From NCBI GenBank assembly GCA_943788115.1, contig CALSPA010000004.1:1-64000 (forward strand): 64,000 nt of DNA. Reading direction: 5' to 3'. Source of the DNA: an uncultured Flavobacteriales bacterium. GTDB taxonomy: Bacteria; Bacteroidota; Bacteroidia; Flavobacteriales_D; Parvicellaceae. The notes under the pieces were generated by a model that did no database searches, had not been told where the DNA came from, and saw nothing but the letters and a program-made list of their open reading frames with translations. The first letter of the stretch is position 1. Every line of letters begins with the position of its first letter. Shown here piece by piece: positions 1 to 6,465 of this stretch. The position numbers and the translations under genes were made by a program.

Positions 1-466
1 CTTGTCCATTCCTTTCATCACCCTTCCACTCTCCTACATAATTAGCTCCCTCCCATTCTCCTAATCCATAAGTATAAGTTCCTTGTCCGTGCATTAAACC
101 ATCCTTAAATTCTCCTACATACTTATCTCCATTAGCATAAGTATAAGTTCCTTGTCCATTCTCTTCACCATCCTTCCATTCTCCTACATACTTAGCTCCA
201 GTAGCATAAGTATAAGTTCCTTGTCCATTCTCTTCACCATCCTTATACTCTCCTACATATTTCTCTCCATAAGCATAAGTATAAGTTCCCTGACCATTCA
301 TTAAACCATCCTTATACTCTCCTACATATTTATCTCCTTCCCATTCTCCTAATCCATAAGTATAAGCTCCTTGACCATTCTCACAATCACCCTTAATGCA
401 ACCAACATCAGATTTACACCCAACAAGTGCAACAAAACAAAACAATGCTATAAATATCTTTTTCAT
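1..466 (-). CDS. MORN-repeat lipoprotein, C-terminus beyond window edge
   Basis: The reading frame is open from the ATG at 466 down to base 2, giving 155 visible codons and no stop. The protein starts MKKIFIALFC and has a lipobox ending VGC, followed by CIKGDCENGQG and then repeated GQGTYTY...YVGE units of about 23 residues, the signature of MORN repeats; six GQG cores are visible. Bacterial MORN lipoproteins are surface or periplasmic proteins of unknown role. It is closely related to the genes at 1112-1705 and 3164-3718 and has the same leader repeat just upstream (471-497). The missing 3' end makes total length unknown. Confidence 0.85.
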   Translation of the reverse strand, partial: MKKIFIALFCFVALVGCKSDVGCIKGDCENGQGAYTYGLGEWEGDKYVGEYKDGLMNGQGTYTYAYGEKYVGEYKDGEENGQGTYTYATGAKYVGEWKDGEENGQGTYTYANGDKYVGEFKDGLMHGQGTYTYGLGEWEGANYVGEWKGDERNGQ

Positions 467-470
467 ATCT

Positions 471-497
471 CTAATATACTAAACTCTAAGAGTTGGG
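471..497 (-). promoter_or_regulatory. Leader repeat copy 1
   Basis: On the minus strand this reads AACTCTTAGAGTTTAG then TATATTAG, ending 4 bases before the ATG at 466. The inner part is an imperfect version of the AACTCTCAGAGTT palindrome found upstream of several neighbouring genes. The bases after it (about 499-525) are also repeated near 2507-2531. Function unknown: operator, promoter part or 5' UTR signal. Confidence 0.6.
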
Positions 498-598
498 GTA
501 AGATTAGAATGAAGAGTCAGGGTGGGGAGGTAACAAAAATTAATTTACTATTGTTTTGTAAATGAAAGCTCATAAGGAGTTTATGGGTCTTTCAAGTC

Positions 599-630
599 AA
601 CTTAACAATTGTCAACTCAATTGTTAAGTT
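599..630 (-). terminator. Stem-loop overlapping the FKBP stop codon
   Basis: A perfect 13-bp inverted repeat (AACTTAACAATTG at 599-611, complement at 618-630) with a 6-base loop. It overlaps the stop codon of the FKBP gene. There is no clear T-run on either side, so it may stabilise the mRNA end or slow transcription rather than act as a classical intrinsic terminator. Confidence 0.5.
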
Positions 631-1081
631 AATCGACATCAATTAGATTAACATCAAAAATAAGAACAGAATTTGCAGGAATTGTACCTACCGATTGACT
701 ACCATAACCTAGTGCTGATGGTATAAGCAAAATACCTGACCCCCCTTCTTTAAATAAAGGAATTCCCTCTTGCCAACCTTGAATGACACCAGATAATGGA
801 AAGGTAACTCCATTAGAAGGAGACTGATCAAATATTGAACCGTTAGTAAGTGAACCTTTATAAGCTACTGTTACATTAGAATTTAAAGTTGGATGAGCTC
901 CAGTCCCAGGAACATCAATTACATAGTACAACCCACTACCTGTTGGTTCAGCAGTTAAATTGTTATCAGAAATGTATTGCAGAATGATGTCTTGATCAAC
1001 TTGAACATAATCAACTTTTTTGCAGCTATTTGCCAGAAAAAGTAGCGAAAACAATAGAGATAACAGTAATATCTTTTTCAT
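629..1081 (-). CDS. FKBP-type peptidyl-prolyl isomerase lipoprotein
   Basis: A 150-residue protein with a lipoprotein signal peptide (LANSC, Cys20) and one FKBP domain at about 45-148. Visible FKBP landmarks are VAYKGSL (73-79), FDQS (84-87), VIQGWQEG (99-106), LGYGS (124-128) and the terminal strand SVLIFDVNLI. It should catalyse cis-trans isomerisation of X-Pro bonds in envelope proteins, anchored to a membrane by its lipid. The gene lies between MORN genes on the same strand and has a copy of the shared leader ending just before its ATG. Bacteroidota encode many such exported FKBPs; the family call is firm, the client proteins unknown. Confidence 0.93.
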   Translation of the reverse strand: MKKILLLSLLFSLLFLANSCKKVDYVQVDQDIILQYISDNNLTAEPTGSGLYYVIDVPGTGAHPTLNSNVTVAYKGSLTNGSIFDQSPSNGVTFPLSGVIQGWQEGIPLFKEGGSGILLIPSALGYGSQSVGTIPANSVLIFDVNLIDVD

Positions 1082-1083
1082 AT

Positions 1084-1111
1084 CTAAATATACTAAACTC
1101 TGAGAGTTGGG
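1084..1111 (-). promoter_or_regulatory. Leader repeat copy 2
   Basis: Full copy with the exact palindrome AACTCTCAGAGTT followed on the minus strand by TTTAGTATATTTAG and then the FKBP start codon at 1081. It lies in the 30-base gap to the upstream MORN gene. Confidence 0.65.
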
Positions 1112-1705
1112 TTATTTAACTGGTTCATCATTCTTCCATAAACCACTATGATATATGGTTCCATTAGCTAAAGTATAGGTTCCTTGTCCATTGCATTTAT
1201 CATCCTTAAATTCTCCTACATAATTCTCTCCATCAGCATATGTAAAAGTTCCTTGTCCGTGCATTAAAGCTCCTTTCCATTCTCCTGCATAATTATCTCC
1301 ATTAGGGTAAGTATAAGTTCCTTGTCCGTTCATTAAACCATCCTTATACTCTCCTACATAATTCTCTCCATCAGCATATGTAAAAGTTCCTTGTCCATTG
1401 AATTTTCCATCCTTAAATTCTCCTACATACTTAGTGCCATTAGCATAATTGTAAGTTCCCTGTCCGTGCTTTTTATCATTCTTAAAGCCTCCTAAATACT
1501 CATCCCCATTAGCATAACCATAAGTTCCTTGTCCGTGCATTAAACCATCCTTATATTCTCCTACATACTTATCTCCCTTCCATTCTCCATAAGCATAACT
1601 ATAAGTTCCTTGACCATTCTCACAATCACCATCAATGCAACCAACATCTGATTTACATCCTACAAGTGCAACACAACAAAACAACACAAATAATATCTTT
1701 TTCAT
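1112..1705 (-). CDS. MORN-repeat lipoprotein
   Basis: 197 residues: lipoprotein signal peptide (VALVGC) and seven GQGT/YVGE-type MORN units filling nearly the whole mature protein, ending YHSGLWKNDEPVK. MORN repeats form extended beta-hairpin sheets and in eukaryotes bind membranes or proteins; in bacterial lipoproteins the role is not established. Paralogue of the partial gene at 1-466 (same KSDVGC segment after the lipid anchor) and of 3164-3718. The spacing to the next gene downstream is about 30 bases and contains the leader repeat. Confidence 0.88.
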   Translation of the reverse strand: MKKILFVLFCCVALVGCKSDVGCIDGDCENGQGTYSYAYGEWKGDKYVGEYKDGLMHGQGTYGYANGDEYLGGFKNDKKHGQGTYNYANGTKYVGEFKDGKFNGQGTFTYADGENYVGEYKDGLMNGQGTYTYPNGDNYAGEWKGALMHGQGTFTYADGENYVGEFKDDKCNGQGTYTLANGTIYHSGLWKNDEPVK

Positions 1706-1708
1706 AAT

Positions 1709-1735
1709 CTAATATACTAAACTCTGAGAGTTGGG
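1709..1735 (-). promoter_or_regulatory. Leader repeat copy 3
   Basis: Full copy. The AACTCTCAGAGTT palindrome precedes TTTAGTATATTAG on the minus strand, with the MORN start codon at 1705 three bases beyond. It fills the gap to the beta-barrel gene. Confidence 0.65.
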
Positions 1736-2365
1736 TTATTTAATAGCATAACTCAATCCAACTAATAATGATACTGCTTGGGTTCTAACATTCCAATTAT
1801 ATATGGTTCCATTTGCATAAATTGGTTGTTGAATGTTTGATAGCCCTAAACTTTCTCGAAGCTCTAAATTTAAATTCAACTTATCGTTTAATTGCTGTGA
1901 AACACCTAATCCAAATATGAAATCAACCTCATTTGATTTATAGTCATCCTCAGAAAAGGATTCATTGGGGATGAAAAATCCAATATTTAGCCCTGAATTA
2001 ACATAAAATTTGGTTTTATTTCCGAAATGAACCTTTAAATTAAATGGGACATTGATCGTGTTAAATGAATAAACATCATTGTAGGAAAGAGAACCAAATT
2101 CACCTGTTGAATTGTAAAAAACACCTGTATTTATAGAAATATTTTTTACTAAAAAATACTCTACATTTAATCCTGCTAAATATTTTATATTGCATTGATT
2201 TAATACTTTATTAATATCTGTTCCTTTTCGATAAATATCAGAGTAATTTGGTCCGCCAAACAGCCCCAAATAGAATTTCCTAGCTGCATTTTTTTTGACA
2301 ATAACCTCTTGCCCATATCCGACAAAAGCAATACAACAACACAACACAAATAAATACTTCTTCAT
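1736..2365 (-). CDS. Outer-membrane beta-barrel protein (PorT-like)
   Basis: 209 residues with a cleavable signal peptide (MKKYLFVLCCCIAFVGYGQ) and alternating amphipathic strands (FYLGLFGGPNYSDI, KYLAGLNVEYFL, ISINTGVFYNS, FYVNSGLNIGFFI), ending in strands with aromatic residues (VSLLVGLSYAIK). This is the architecture of small Bacteroidota outer-membrane barrels. The function cannot be deduced. The DNA encoding the signal peptide is about 75% identical to that of the MORN gene at 3164-3718 although the mature proteins are unrelated. A leader copy lies about 107 bases upstream (2472-2496) rather than directly at the ATG. Confidence 0.75.
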   Translation of the reverse strand: MKKYLFVLCCCIAFVGYGQEVIVKKNAARKFYLGLFGGPNYSDIYRKGTDINKVLNQCNIKYLAGLNVEYFLVKNISINTGVFYNSTGEFGSLSYNDVYSFNTINVPFNLKVHFGNKTKFYVNSGLNIGFFIPNESFSEDDYKSNEVDFIFGLGVSQQLNDKLNLNLELRESLGLSNIQQPIYANGTIYNWNVRTQAVSLLVGLSYAIK

Positions 2366-2471
2366 TTATATTTAAATTATTTTGTGAATTTCTTATAAAA
2401 ACACCAAACATCCAACAAGAAAATTACCAAATGGAATGAAATACACAGAAAAAGTGATGAACTGCAAACTC

Positions 2472-2496
2472 AATAGACTAAACTCTGAGAGTTGGG
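2472..2496 (-). promoter_or_regulatory. Leader repeat copy 4, displaced
   Basis: Contains the exact palindrome, but the downstream box is altered (TAGTCTATTG on the minus strand) and the copy sits about 107 bases upstream of the beta-barrel gene start. The adjacent bases 2507-2531 repeat those next to copy 1. The rest of 2366-2624 shows no gene. Confidence 0.5.
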
Positions 2497-2624
2497 TAAT
2501 CTCTAAGATTAGAATGAAGGGTTAGGAATTTATATTAAAATATAATATAACTTAGTAAAAGATGAATTATGCTTAAAAAAAACTTTAAAAAAAGTAGTAA
2601 GCGTCACAATAAAATATTAATAAA

Positions 2625-2975
2625 ATGCATTCAATTAAACCAACTACGATATCTCTAAGGATTAGTTCAATATTATACTTAATGTTAGGTTTAATTTTTG
2701 GACTTATTTTTCTGTTTTTTGACCACTATTTCATAGATGACTTTATGTTCTCTTTCTATAATTATTTTCTATTAATTTTCACTTTAGGTATTATAGTTTT
2801 TATAGAAATAGTAATTGCAAGTTTGAAAAAACGAAAAAAATGGAGTTGGTTCGCTGCACTTATTATCTGTGCAATATACATTCCAAGCGCCTTTATAATA
2901 CTTGGTATTATTGGGATAAGGCCTTTGCTAAAGGAAGAAGTGAGAAGTGATTTTGGAATTGGGTTAAAGATTTAA
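2625..2975 (+). CDS. Small integral membrane protein, unknown function
   Basis: 116 residues with three to four predicted membrane segments (about 12-32, 43-66, 75-98). There is no signal peptide and no motif I recognise. It is the first plus-strand gene and interrupts the minus-strand run; its stop overlaps the end of the frameshifted small gene on the other strand. Codon use is AT-rich like its neighbours. It could be a real hypothetical protein; coding support is only the open frame and the hydrophobic pattern. Confidence 0.5.
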   Translation: MHSIKPTTISLRISSILYLMLGLIFGLIFLFFDHYFIDDFMFSFYNYFLLIFTLGIIVFIEIVIASLKKRKKWSWFAALIICAIYIPSAFIILGIIGIRPLLKEEVRSDFGIGLKI

Positions 2976-3128
2976 TATTTAGGTAAGGAATTATAATCAA
3001 CTGGCTTGGGGTTGGCAAAAGCACTATTATTGGGATTAATCTCTTGTTTTTTTAGTATAGTACTTAGTATTGGATTGATTAAAGCCTAGTATTGGTATTA
3101 ATAGTAAAATAACAAGTAACTTTTTCAT
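2972..3128 (-). pseudogene. Small secreted protein with one frameshift
   Basis: From the ATG at 3128 the frame gives MKKLLVILLLIPILGFNQ, a good signal peptide, then stops at 3036. Removing one base from the run of seven T at 3047-3053 (A on the coding strand) restores a frame that continues with KKQEINPNNSAFANPKPVD and ends at 2972, about 51 residues in total. The leader repeat lies directly upstream (3132-3162). It is either a decayed gene or a homopolymer miscall. No function is recognisable. Confidence 0.4.
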
Positions 3129-3131
3129 AAT

Positions 3132-3162
3132 CTAATATACTAAAAGCTAAAAGTTGATTGGG
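3132..3162 (-). promoter_or_regulatory. Leader repeat copy 5, degenerate palindrome
   Basis: The box TTTAGTATATTAG is exact and is three bases from the ATG at 3128, but the palindromic part has changed, so only the start-proximal half is preserved. Confidence 0.5.
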
Positions 3163-3163
3163 T

Positions 3164-3718
3164 TTATTCATATGGAAGATCATCAACCCATATTCCGCTA
3201 TACAATATACGTCCATCATTATTAACCATAACTCCTTGCCCCCACTTTTTATCATTACTAAACTTTCCTACATAATTATCTCCATTAGCATAAGTGTAAG
3301 ATCCCTGTCCGTGCTTACTACCATCTTTCCATTCGCCTACATACATATCTCCATCATTTGGTCCTATTCCATAAGTCCAAGTTCCTTGTCCGTTGGGTTT
3401 TCCATTCTTCCATTCGCCTACATACTTAGTGCCATCAACAAAAGTTATCTTATCACTATTAGCATAAGTCCAAGTTCCTTGTCCATTGGGTATACCACCC
3501 TTCCACTCTCCTTCATACTTATCTCCATCATTTGGTCCTGTTGCGGAAGTATAAGTTCCTTGCCCATTAGATTTACCTTTCTTCCATTCGCCTACATATT
3601 TATCTCCATTAGCGTAAATCATAGTTCCTTGTCCATTTTCACAATCGCCACTAATACATTCTTGCCCATACCCAACAAATGCAACACAACAAAACAATGC
3701 TATAAATATCTTCTTCAT
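3164..3718 (-). CDS. MORN-repeat secreted protein
   Basis: 184 residues: signal peptide MKKIFIALFCCVAFVGYGQ, then CISGDCENGQG and six MORN units (GQGT cores), two of them with the insert GPNDGD before the K/MY-V/EGEW part. Unlike its paralogues at 1-466 and 1112-1705 it has lost the lipobox cysteine (VGYGQ instead of VGC), so it looks like a soluble periplasmic or secreted form. A long frame on the opposite strand is an antisense shadow of the repeats. Role unknown. Confidence 0.85.
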   Translation of the reverse strand: MKKIFIALFCCVAFVGYGQECISGDCENGQGTMIYANGDKYVGEWKKGKSNGQGTYTSATGPNDGDKYEGEWKGGIPNGQGTWTYANSDKITFVDGTKYVGEWKNGKPNGQGTWTYGIGPNDGDMYVGEWKDGSKHGQGSYTYANGDNYVGKFSNDKKWGQGVMVNNDGRILYSGIWVDDLPYE

Positions 3719-3722
3719 AATT

Positions 3723-3748
3723 CTAATATACTAAACTATGAGAGTTTG
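3723..3748 (-). promoter_or_regulatory. Leader repeat copy 6
   Basis: TTTAGTATATTAG box ending four bases before the MORN ATG at 3718. The palindrome has changes in one arm (AAACTCTCATAGTT on the minus strand). Confidence 0.55.
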
Positions 3749-3749
3749 A

Positions 3750-3790
3750 TTGTTTTACTGGTTCATCATTCTTTAACAAACCACTATAGT
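3750..3790 (-). pseudogene. Vestige of a MORN gene 3' end
   Basis: Read on the minus strand this piece encodes YSGLLKNDEPVK, nearly the C-terminus of the MORN protein at 1112-1705 (YHSGLWKNDEPVK). At DNA level 3756-3787 matches 1119-1150 at 28 of 32 positions by my count. No upstream repeats remain, so it is a leftover of a deleted or recombined MORN copy beside a leader repeat. Confidence 0.55.
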
Positions 3791-3834
3791 TTTGTACTTA
3801 CATTAGAAAAGTTGTTAGCTTATAGCAATCCAAT

Positions 3835-4509
3835 TTAGGAAGCTAATTGTCTTTTCTTTTTTCTTTTTTCTATAAACTTTTTTCCAATGGTAAATATTAA
3901 AAGTAAAAATATAGCTAGAAAGAAAAGCGCTATAATAGGGGCTATAATAGCCAATATAGAAAGAATTAATGCTGTACCGTTTTCTATGGTAGCTACAATA
4001 AAGTTTCCAAACCCAGCGGTTAATGAGGAAGAAACAGCTCTTATGGATTCGATAGTTAGTTGAAGGCCTGTGGCACCGCCACCACCAAGAATGGCTAATC
4101 CCCATTGGATGGCTGGAGGTAAGTCTGCAAGCACAATTACACCTAGTGCAACACCCGAAATTCCAGCAATGGGTACAGTAATTGCCCCAAGAATATTGTC
4201 GAGCCATGGTATGTAAAAAGCGAGTACTTCTAGGCAGGCAGCTATTCCTAATAAAATTACAGCAGGTAGCGAACTCATGAAAGCCACATCCTCACTTAAG
4301 TGGATGGCTTCAGGAAAAAAGTAAGTTATCAAGCTTAAGATAAAAAATGGGGTAAAAACTCTTAATCCACATCCGGTACTTAGACACAAGCTTGTGATAA
4401 TGGACAAGGCAACCGTAAATGTGTCTCCAAATACATTTGTAGCTACAACACCATTAACATTACTTAGCGTGTTCACTAAACTGTCCGATACTGTATAAAA
4501 TATTTGCAT
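3835..4509 (-). CDS. DUF4126 family membrane protein
   Basis: 224 residues with about six hydrophobic segments. The N-terminal part has STGCGLRVFTPFFILSLITY and the centre has an Ala/Gly-rich hairpin (LGAITVPIAGISGVALGVIV), the pattern of DUF4126 membrane proteins. A polar C-terminus (EKRKKKRQLAS) is probably cytoplasmic. Transport or membrane-organising roles have been guessed for the family but none is established. Its upstream leader copy (4548-4573) lies about 40 bases before the ATG. Confidence 0.75.
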   Translation of the reverse strand: MQIFYTVSDSLVNTLSNVNGVVATNVFGDTFTVALSIITSLCLSTGCGLRVFTPFFILSLITYFFPEAIHLSEDVAFMSSLPAVILLGIAACLEVLAFYIPWLDNILGAITVPIAGISGVALGVIVLADLPPAIQWGLAILGGGGATGLQLTIESIRAVSSSLTAGFGNFIVATIENGTALILSILAIIAPIIALFFLAIFLLLIFTIGKKFIEKRKKKRQLAS

Positions 4510-4547
4510 TTTGATTTTTATTCATTGATTTTAAACTAACAACATCT

Positions 4548-4573
4548 CTAATATACTAAACTCTGAGAGTTGG
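4548..4573 (-). promoter_or_regulatory. Leader repeat copy 7
   Basis: Full copy with exact palindrome. On the minus strand it is followed by a near-immediate ATG with a four-codon minimal frame before the real DUF4126 start at 4509, so here the leader is separated from the gene it precedes. Confidence 0.55.
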
Positions 4574-4618
4574 ATTAGATATGGATTATTTAAATAGATT
4601 TATACTTTACCTTATTTT

Positions 4619-5020
4619 TTACAAAAGATTCTGAATAGCCGCCCTAATAGTAGATGCTGAATGTCCTCCACCTTCAAATCTTTCAACTTCAACACCGTCA
4701 TCATAAATAATGATAGTAGGAAATCCTAAAACATTATGACTATCGATAATATCTGGATAGTCTTCATATTCCACCTCTCCAAAAAATACAATAGAGAAAG
4801 CAGGATCAAACGCAACTTCGCTTACTGATGGACGTTGACTTTGACAAATACTACACCAGCTAGCATGGAAAAAGACCAATGACACTCCCGATTCAAGCTC
4901 AGAAGTCATTTGAGTTAACGAATTAATAATTTGCAGACTTCCATTAGGGTCGCTCTGATCTTCATTCTTTTTACAAGAAAAAAGAGTTAAAAACATTAAA
5001 AATAAGAGAGAATATTTCAT
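4619..5020 (-). CDS. Thioredoxin-like lipoprotein
   Basis: 133 residues with a lipoprotein signal peptide (LTLFSC, Cys16) and a thioredoxin fold whose active site is WCSIC (Cys56, Cys59) after VFFHAS. The cis-proline loop is visible as GFPTIIIYDDG, and the C-terminal helix ends at ...IQNLL. The protein likely acts as a membrane-tethered thiol-disulfide oxidoreductase or disulfide reductase in the periplasm. CSIC is a less common active-site pair than CGPC, so direction of redox work is uncertain. A shortened leader copy lies at 5072-5093. Confidence 0.85.
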   Translation of the reverse strand: MKYSLLFLMFLTLFSCKKNEDQSDPNGSLQIINSLTQMTSELESGVSLVFFHASWCSICQSQRPSVSEVAFDPAFSIVFFGEVEYEDYPDIIDSHNVLGFPTIIIYDDGVEVERFEGGGHSASTIRAAIQNLL

Positions 5021-5071
5021 TTGATTATATGCTTTAAATACTAATTAACGTTCAATTACATTAAAAATTAT

Positions 5072-5093
5072 TAATAAGTATACTAAACTCTGA
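5072..5093 (-). promoter_or_regulatory. Leader repeat copy 8, shortened
   Basis: Retains the box and the first arm of the palindrome (TAGTATACTTA with AGAGTTT on the minus strand). The second arm is lost. It lies about 51 bases upstream of the thioredoxin-like gene. Confidence 0.45.
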
Positions 5094-5112
5094 AATTTTT
5101 GAGGGCGGGGGA

Positions 5113-5727
5113 TTACTCTTTAACCACTTTAAGTTCTTGATTTCTATCACCATAAGCCACTTTAAAAACATATATTCCTTTAGCATATTTCCCCATTGAA
5201 ATAGTAGTGTTTGCAGTGGCTTCTAACAACCTTCCTTGTAAGTCATAAACCTCAACATTGATTGGTCCATTATAACCATCAATGCCTAATGTGATGAGGT
5301 TATTTGTAGGGTTGGGAAAAACATTAACTGAACTTAAAAATGAAGGTACTATGGCGGCAAAAGTAGTGTCTATTGAAACAGCAAAAGTACATTTGAGCGA
5401 ATCGTAAAACCAGGAATGCAGTTCTAAATATCCATTAAAAGGTAAATTGATTGAATTTAGAAGGTTTAAGTCGTGAGTTTGATAATTTGTTCCAATACCA
5501 AAATAATTAACACTTTCCATTGCCAATGTATCTGCATTTGTATTAAATAATATGAACCCTGGATATGAAATGATGTCTGCATTAGAATTTTTAACAACCA
5601 CTTCAACTGTAGGATTAATTATAGATAGTTGCACAGAAAAGATTTCAACTGAATCACAGCTAAATTGCTGAGCATTCAACAAATTAATCATAAATAAAAG
5701 CAACACAGCTCCAATTGTCTTTTTCAT
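5113..5727 (-). CDS. T9SS type A sorting-domain protein
   Basis: 204 residues: signal peptide (MKKTIGAVLLLFMINLLNAQ), an unrecognised domain of about 110 residues, then a type A sorting domain starting VNVFPNPTNN and ending GIYVFKVAYGDRNQELKVVKE. The sorting domain sends the protein through the type IX system to the cell surface or medium. Its last 48 residues are identical to the CotH-like protein at 6466-8007 at 39 positions, although the mature domains differ. The start codon lies inside a perfect inverted repeat shared with the divergent gene at 5757. Confidence 0.85.
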   Translation of the reverse strand: MKKTIGAVLLLFMINLLNAQQFSCDSVEIFSVQLSIINPTVEVVVKNSNADIISYPGFILFNTNADTLAMESVNYFGIGTNYQTHDLNLLNSINLPFNGYLELHSWFYDSLKCTFAVSIDTTFAAIVPSFLSSVNVFPNPTNNLITLGIDGYNGPINVEVYDLQGRLLEATANTTISMGKYAKGIYVFKVAYGDRNQELKVVKE

Positions 5728-5759
5728 GTCACTAATATACTTAGTATATTAGTGACATG
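5725..5759. promoter_or_regulatory. Perfect 16-bp inverted repeat over two divergent start codons
   Basis: Bases 5725-5740 and 5744-5759 are exact reverse complements with a three-base centre. The arms contain the start codons of both divergent genes and two copies of GTATATTAG, the box of the neighbouring leader repeats. Each gene therefore starts as GTATATTAGTGACATG. It could bind a dimeric regulator or fold in both mRNAs. Confidence 0.7.
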
Positions 5760-6026
5760 AAACAACTAGTTTTAATTTTAATACTATCAATCTCTTTCAA
5801 TAGTTGCAGAATCGGAGTTAATCAACTGACTAACGAAGTAGAAGAAGATATTCAGCAAACTTACAACGAAGAAAATCTAGGGATAATTGTAAACTCACTT
5901 ATACTTACCCATGAAGAAGGTAATTATTATATAGGAATTTTAGAGACTTCAGAACCTGAAGGAGAGTTCTCTTATAATGTGGATGTGGTTTATGACGGAA
6001 ATTCCTTTGTTTGGGAAGTTTACTAA
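5757..6026 (+). CDS. Small lipoprotein, unknown function
   Basis: 89 residues with a lipoprotein signal peptide (MKQLVLILILSISFNSC, Cys17) and an acidic mature part ending in VDVVYDGNSFVWEVY. It has no recognisable domain. It is divergent from the T9SS gene with only 29 bases between start codons, all of it palindromic. It is convergent with the lipoprotein at 6053. The clean signal peptide and shared leader box support it as a real gene. Confidence 0.65.
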   Translation: MKQLVLILILSISFNSCRIGVNQLTNEVEEDIQQTYNEENLGIIVNSLILTHEEGNYYIGILETSEPEGEFSYNVDVVYDGNSFVWEVY

Positions 6027-6052
6027 AACATAAACTTATTTACTGAAATTAT

Positions 6053-6430
6053 TTAGGGAACTATGAAGTTAGTTGTTCCACTATAACCATTAACTGTTCT
6101 TGTTTCCTCCAAATTACCATTGACAAAGAATTTAATTTCAAGCTGATTATTTGAACTTACTCCATTTATACCTGTAGACATTGCCATTGCCATAATATTC
6201 ACATCCTTTTCTAATAAATATTCAGCTGATGTTAATGTAAACCCCACTGGAAGAGGTGTTAAATTTGGTTCTTGATAATACTGAGTTCCTCCAGAAAACC
6301 AAAACTGGACATAGCTTGAGTTTTCAGGGTTCGAAATTAATTTACATTCTGCATAACAAATTCTTTCTTGATTATTATTACATCCTACCATTGCAACAAT
6401 ACAAACTAATGCTATAAAAATGTTCTTCAT
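6053..6430 (-). CDS. Small lipoprotein, unknown function
   Basis: 125 residues: MKNIFIALVCIVAMVGC lipoprotein signal, then a short beta-rich domain ending with VNGNLEETRTVNGYSGTTNF. The alternating hydrophobic strands suggest an immunoglobulin-like or similar sandwich, but I recognise no family. The first 51 bases of the gene are about 80% identical to the start of the MORN gene at 1-466, although the mature sequences are unrelated. Leader copy 10 is directly upstream. Confidence 0.68.
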   Translation of the reverse strand: MKNIFIALVCIVAMVGCNNNQERICYAECKLISNPENSSYVQFWFSGGTQYYQEPNLTPLPVGFTLTSAEYLLEKDVNIMAMAMSTGINGVSSNNQLEIKFFVNGNLEETRTVNGYSGTTNFIVP

Positions 6431-6434
6431 AACT

Positions 6435-6463
6435 CTAATATACTAAACACTGAGAGTTGGGGG
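6435..6463 (-). promoter_or_regulatory. Leader repeat copy 10
   Basis: Near-complete copy with one base changed in the palindrome (CTCAGTGTT). TTTAGTATATTAG ends four bases before the ATG at 6430. It separates this lipoprotein from the CotH-like gene. Confidence 0.6.
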
Positions 6464-6465
6464 GG

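Noticed and set aside
3158-3838. 227-codon plus-strand frame opposite a MORN gene
   Set aside because: It is antisense to the MORN repeats, is rich in Ser/Ile from reversed repeat codons, and has no domain.
471-6463. Integron attC sites, because GTTGGGT in the leaders fits GTTRRRY and ATTTAAC follows in one copy
   Set aside because: The two half-sites are in the wrong order for attC, the second is missing in most copies, and no integron integrase is in the window.
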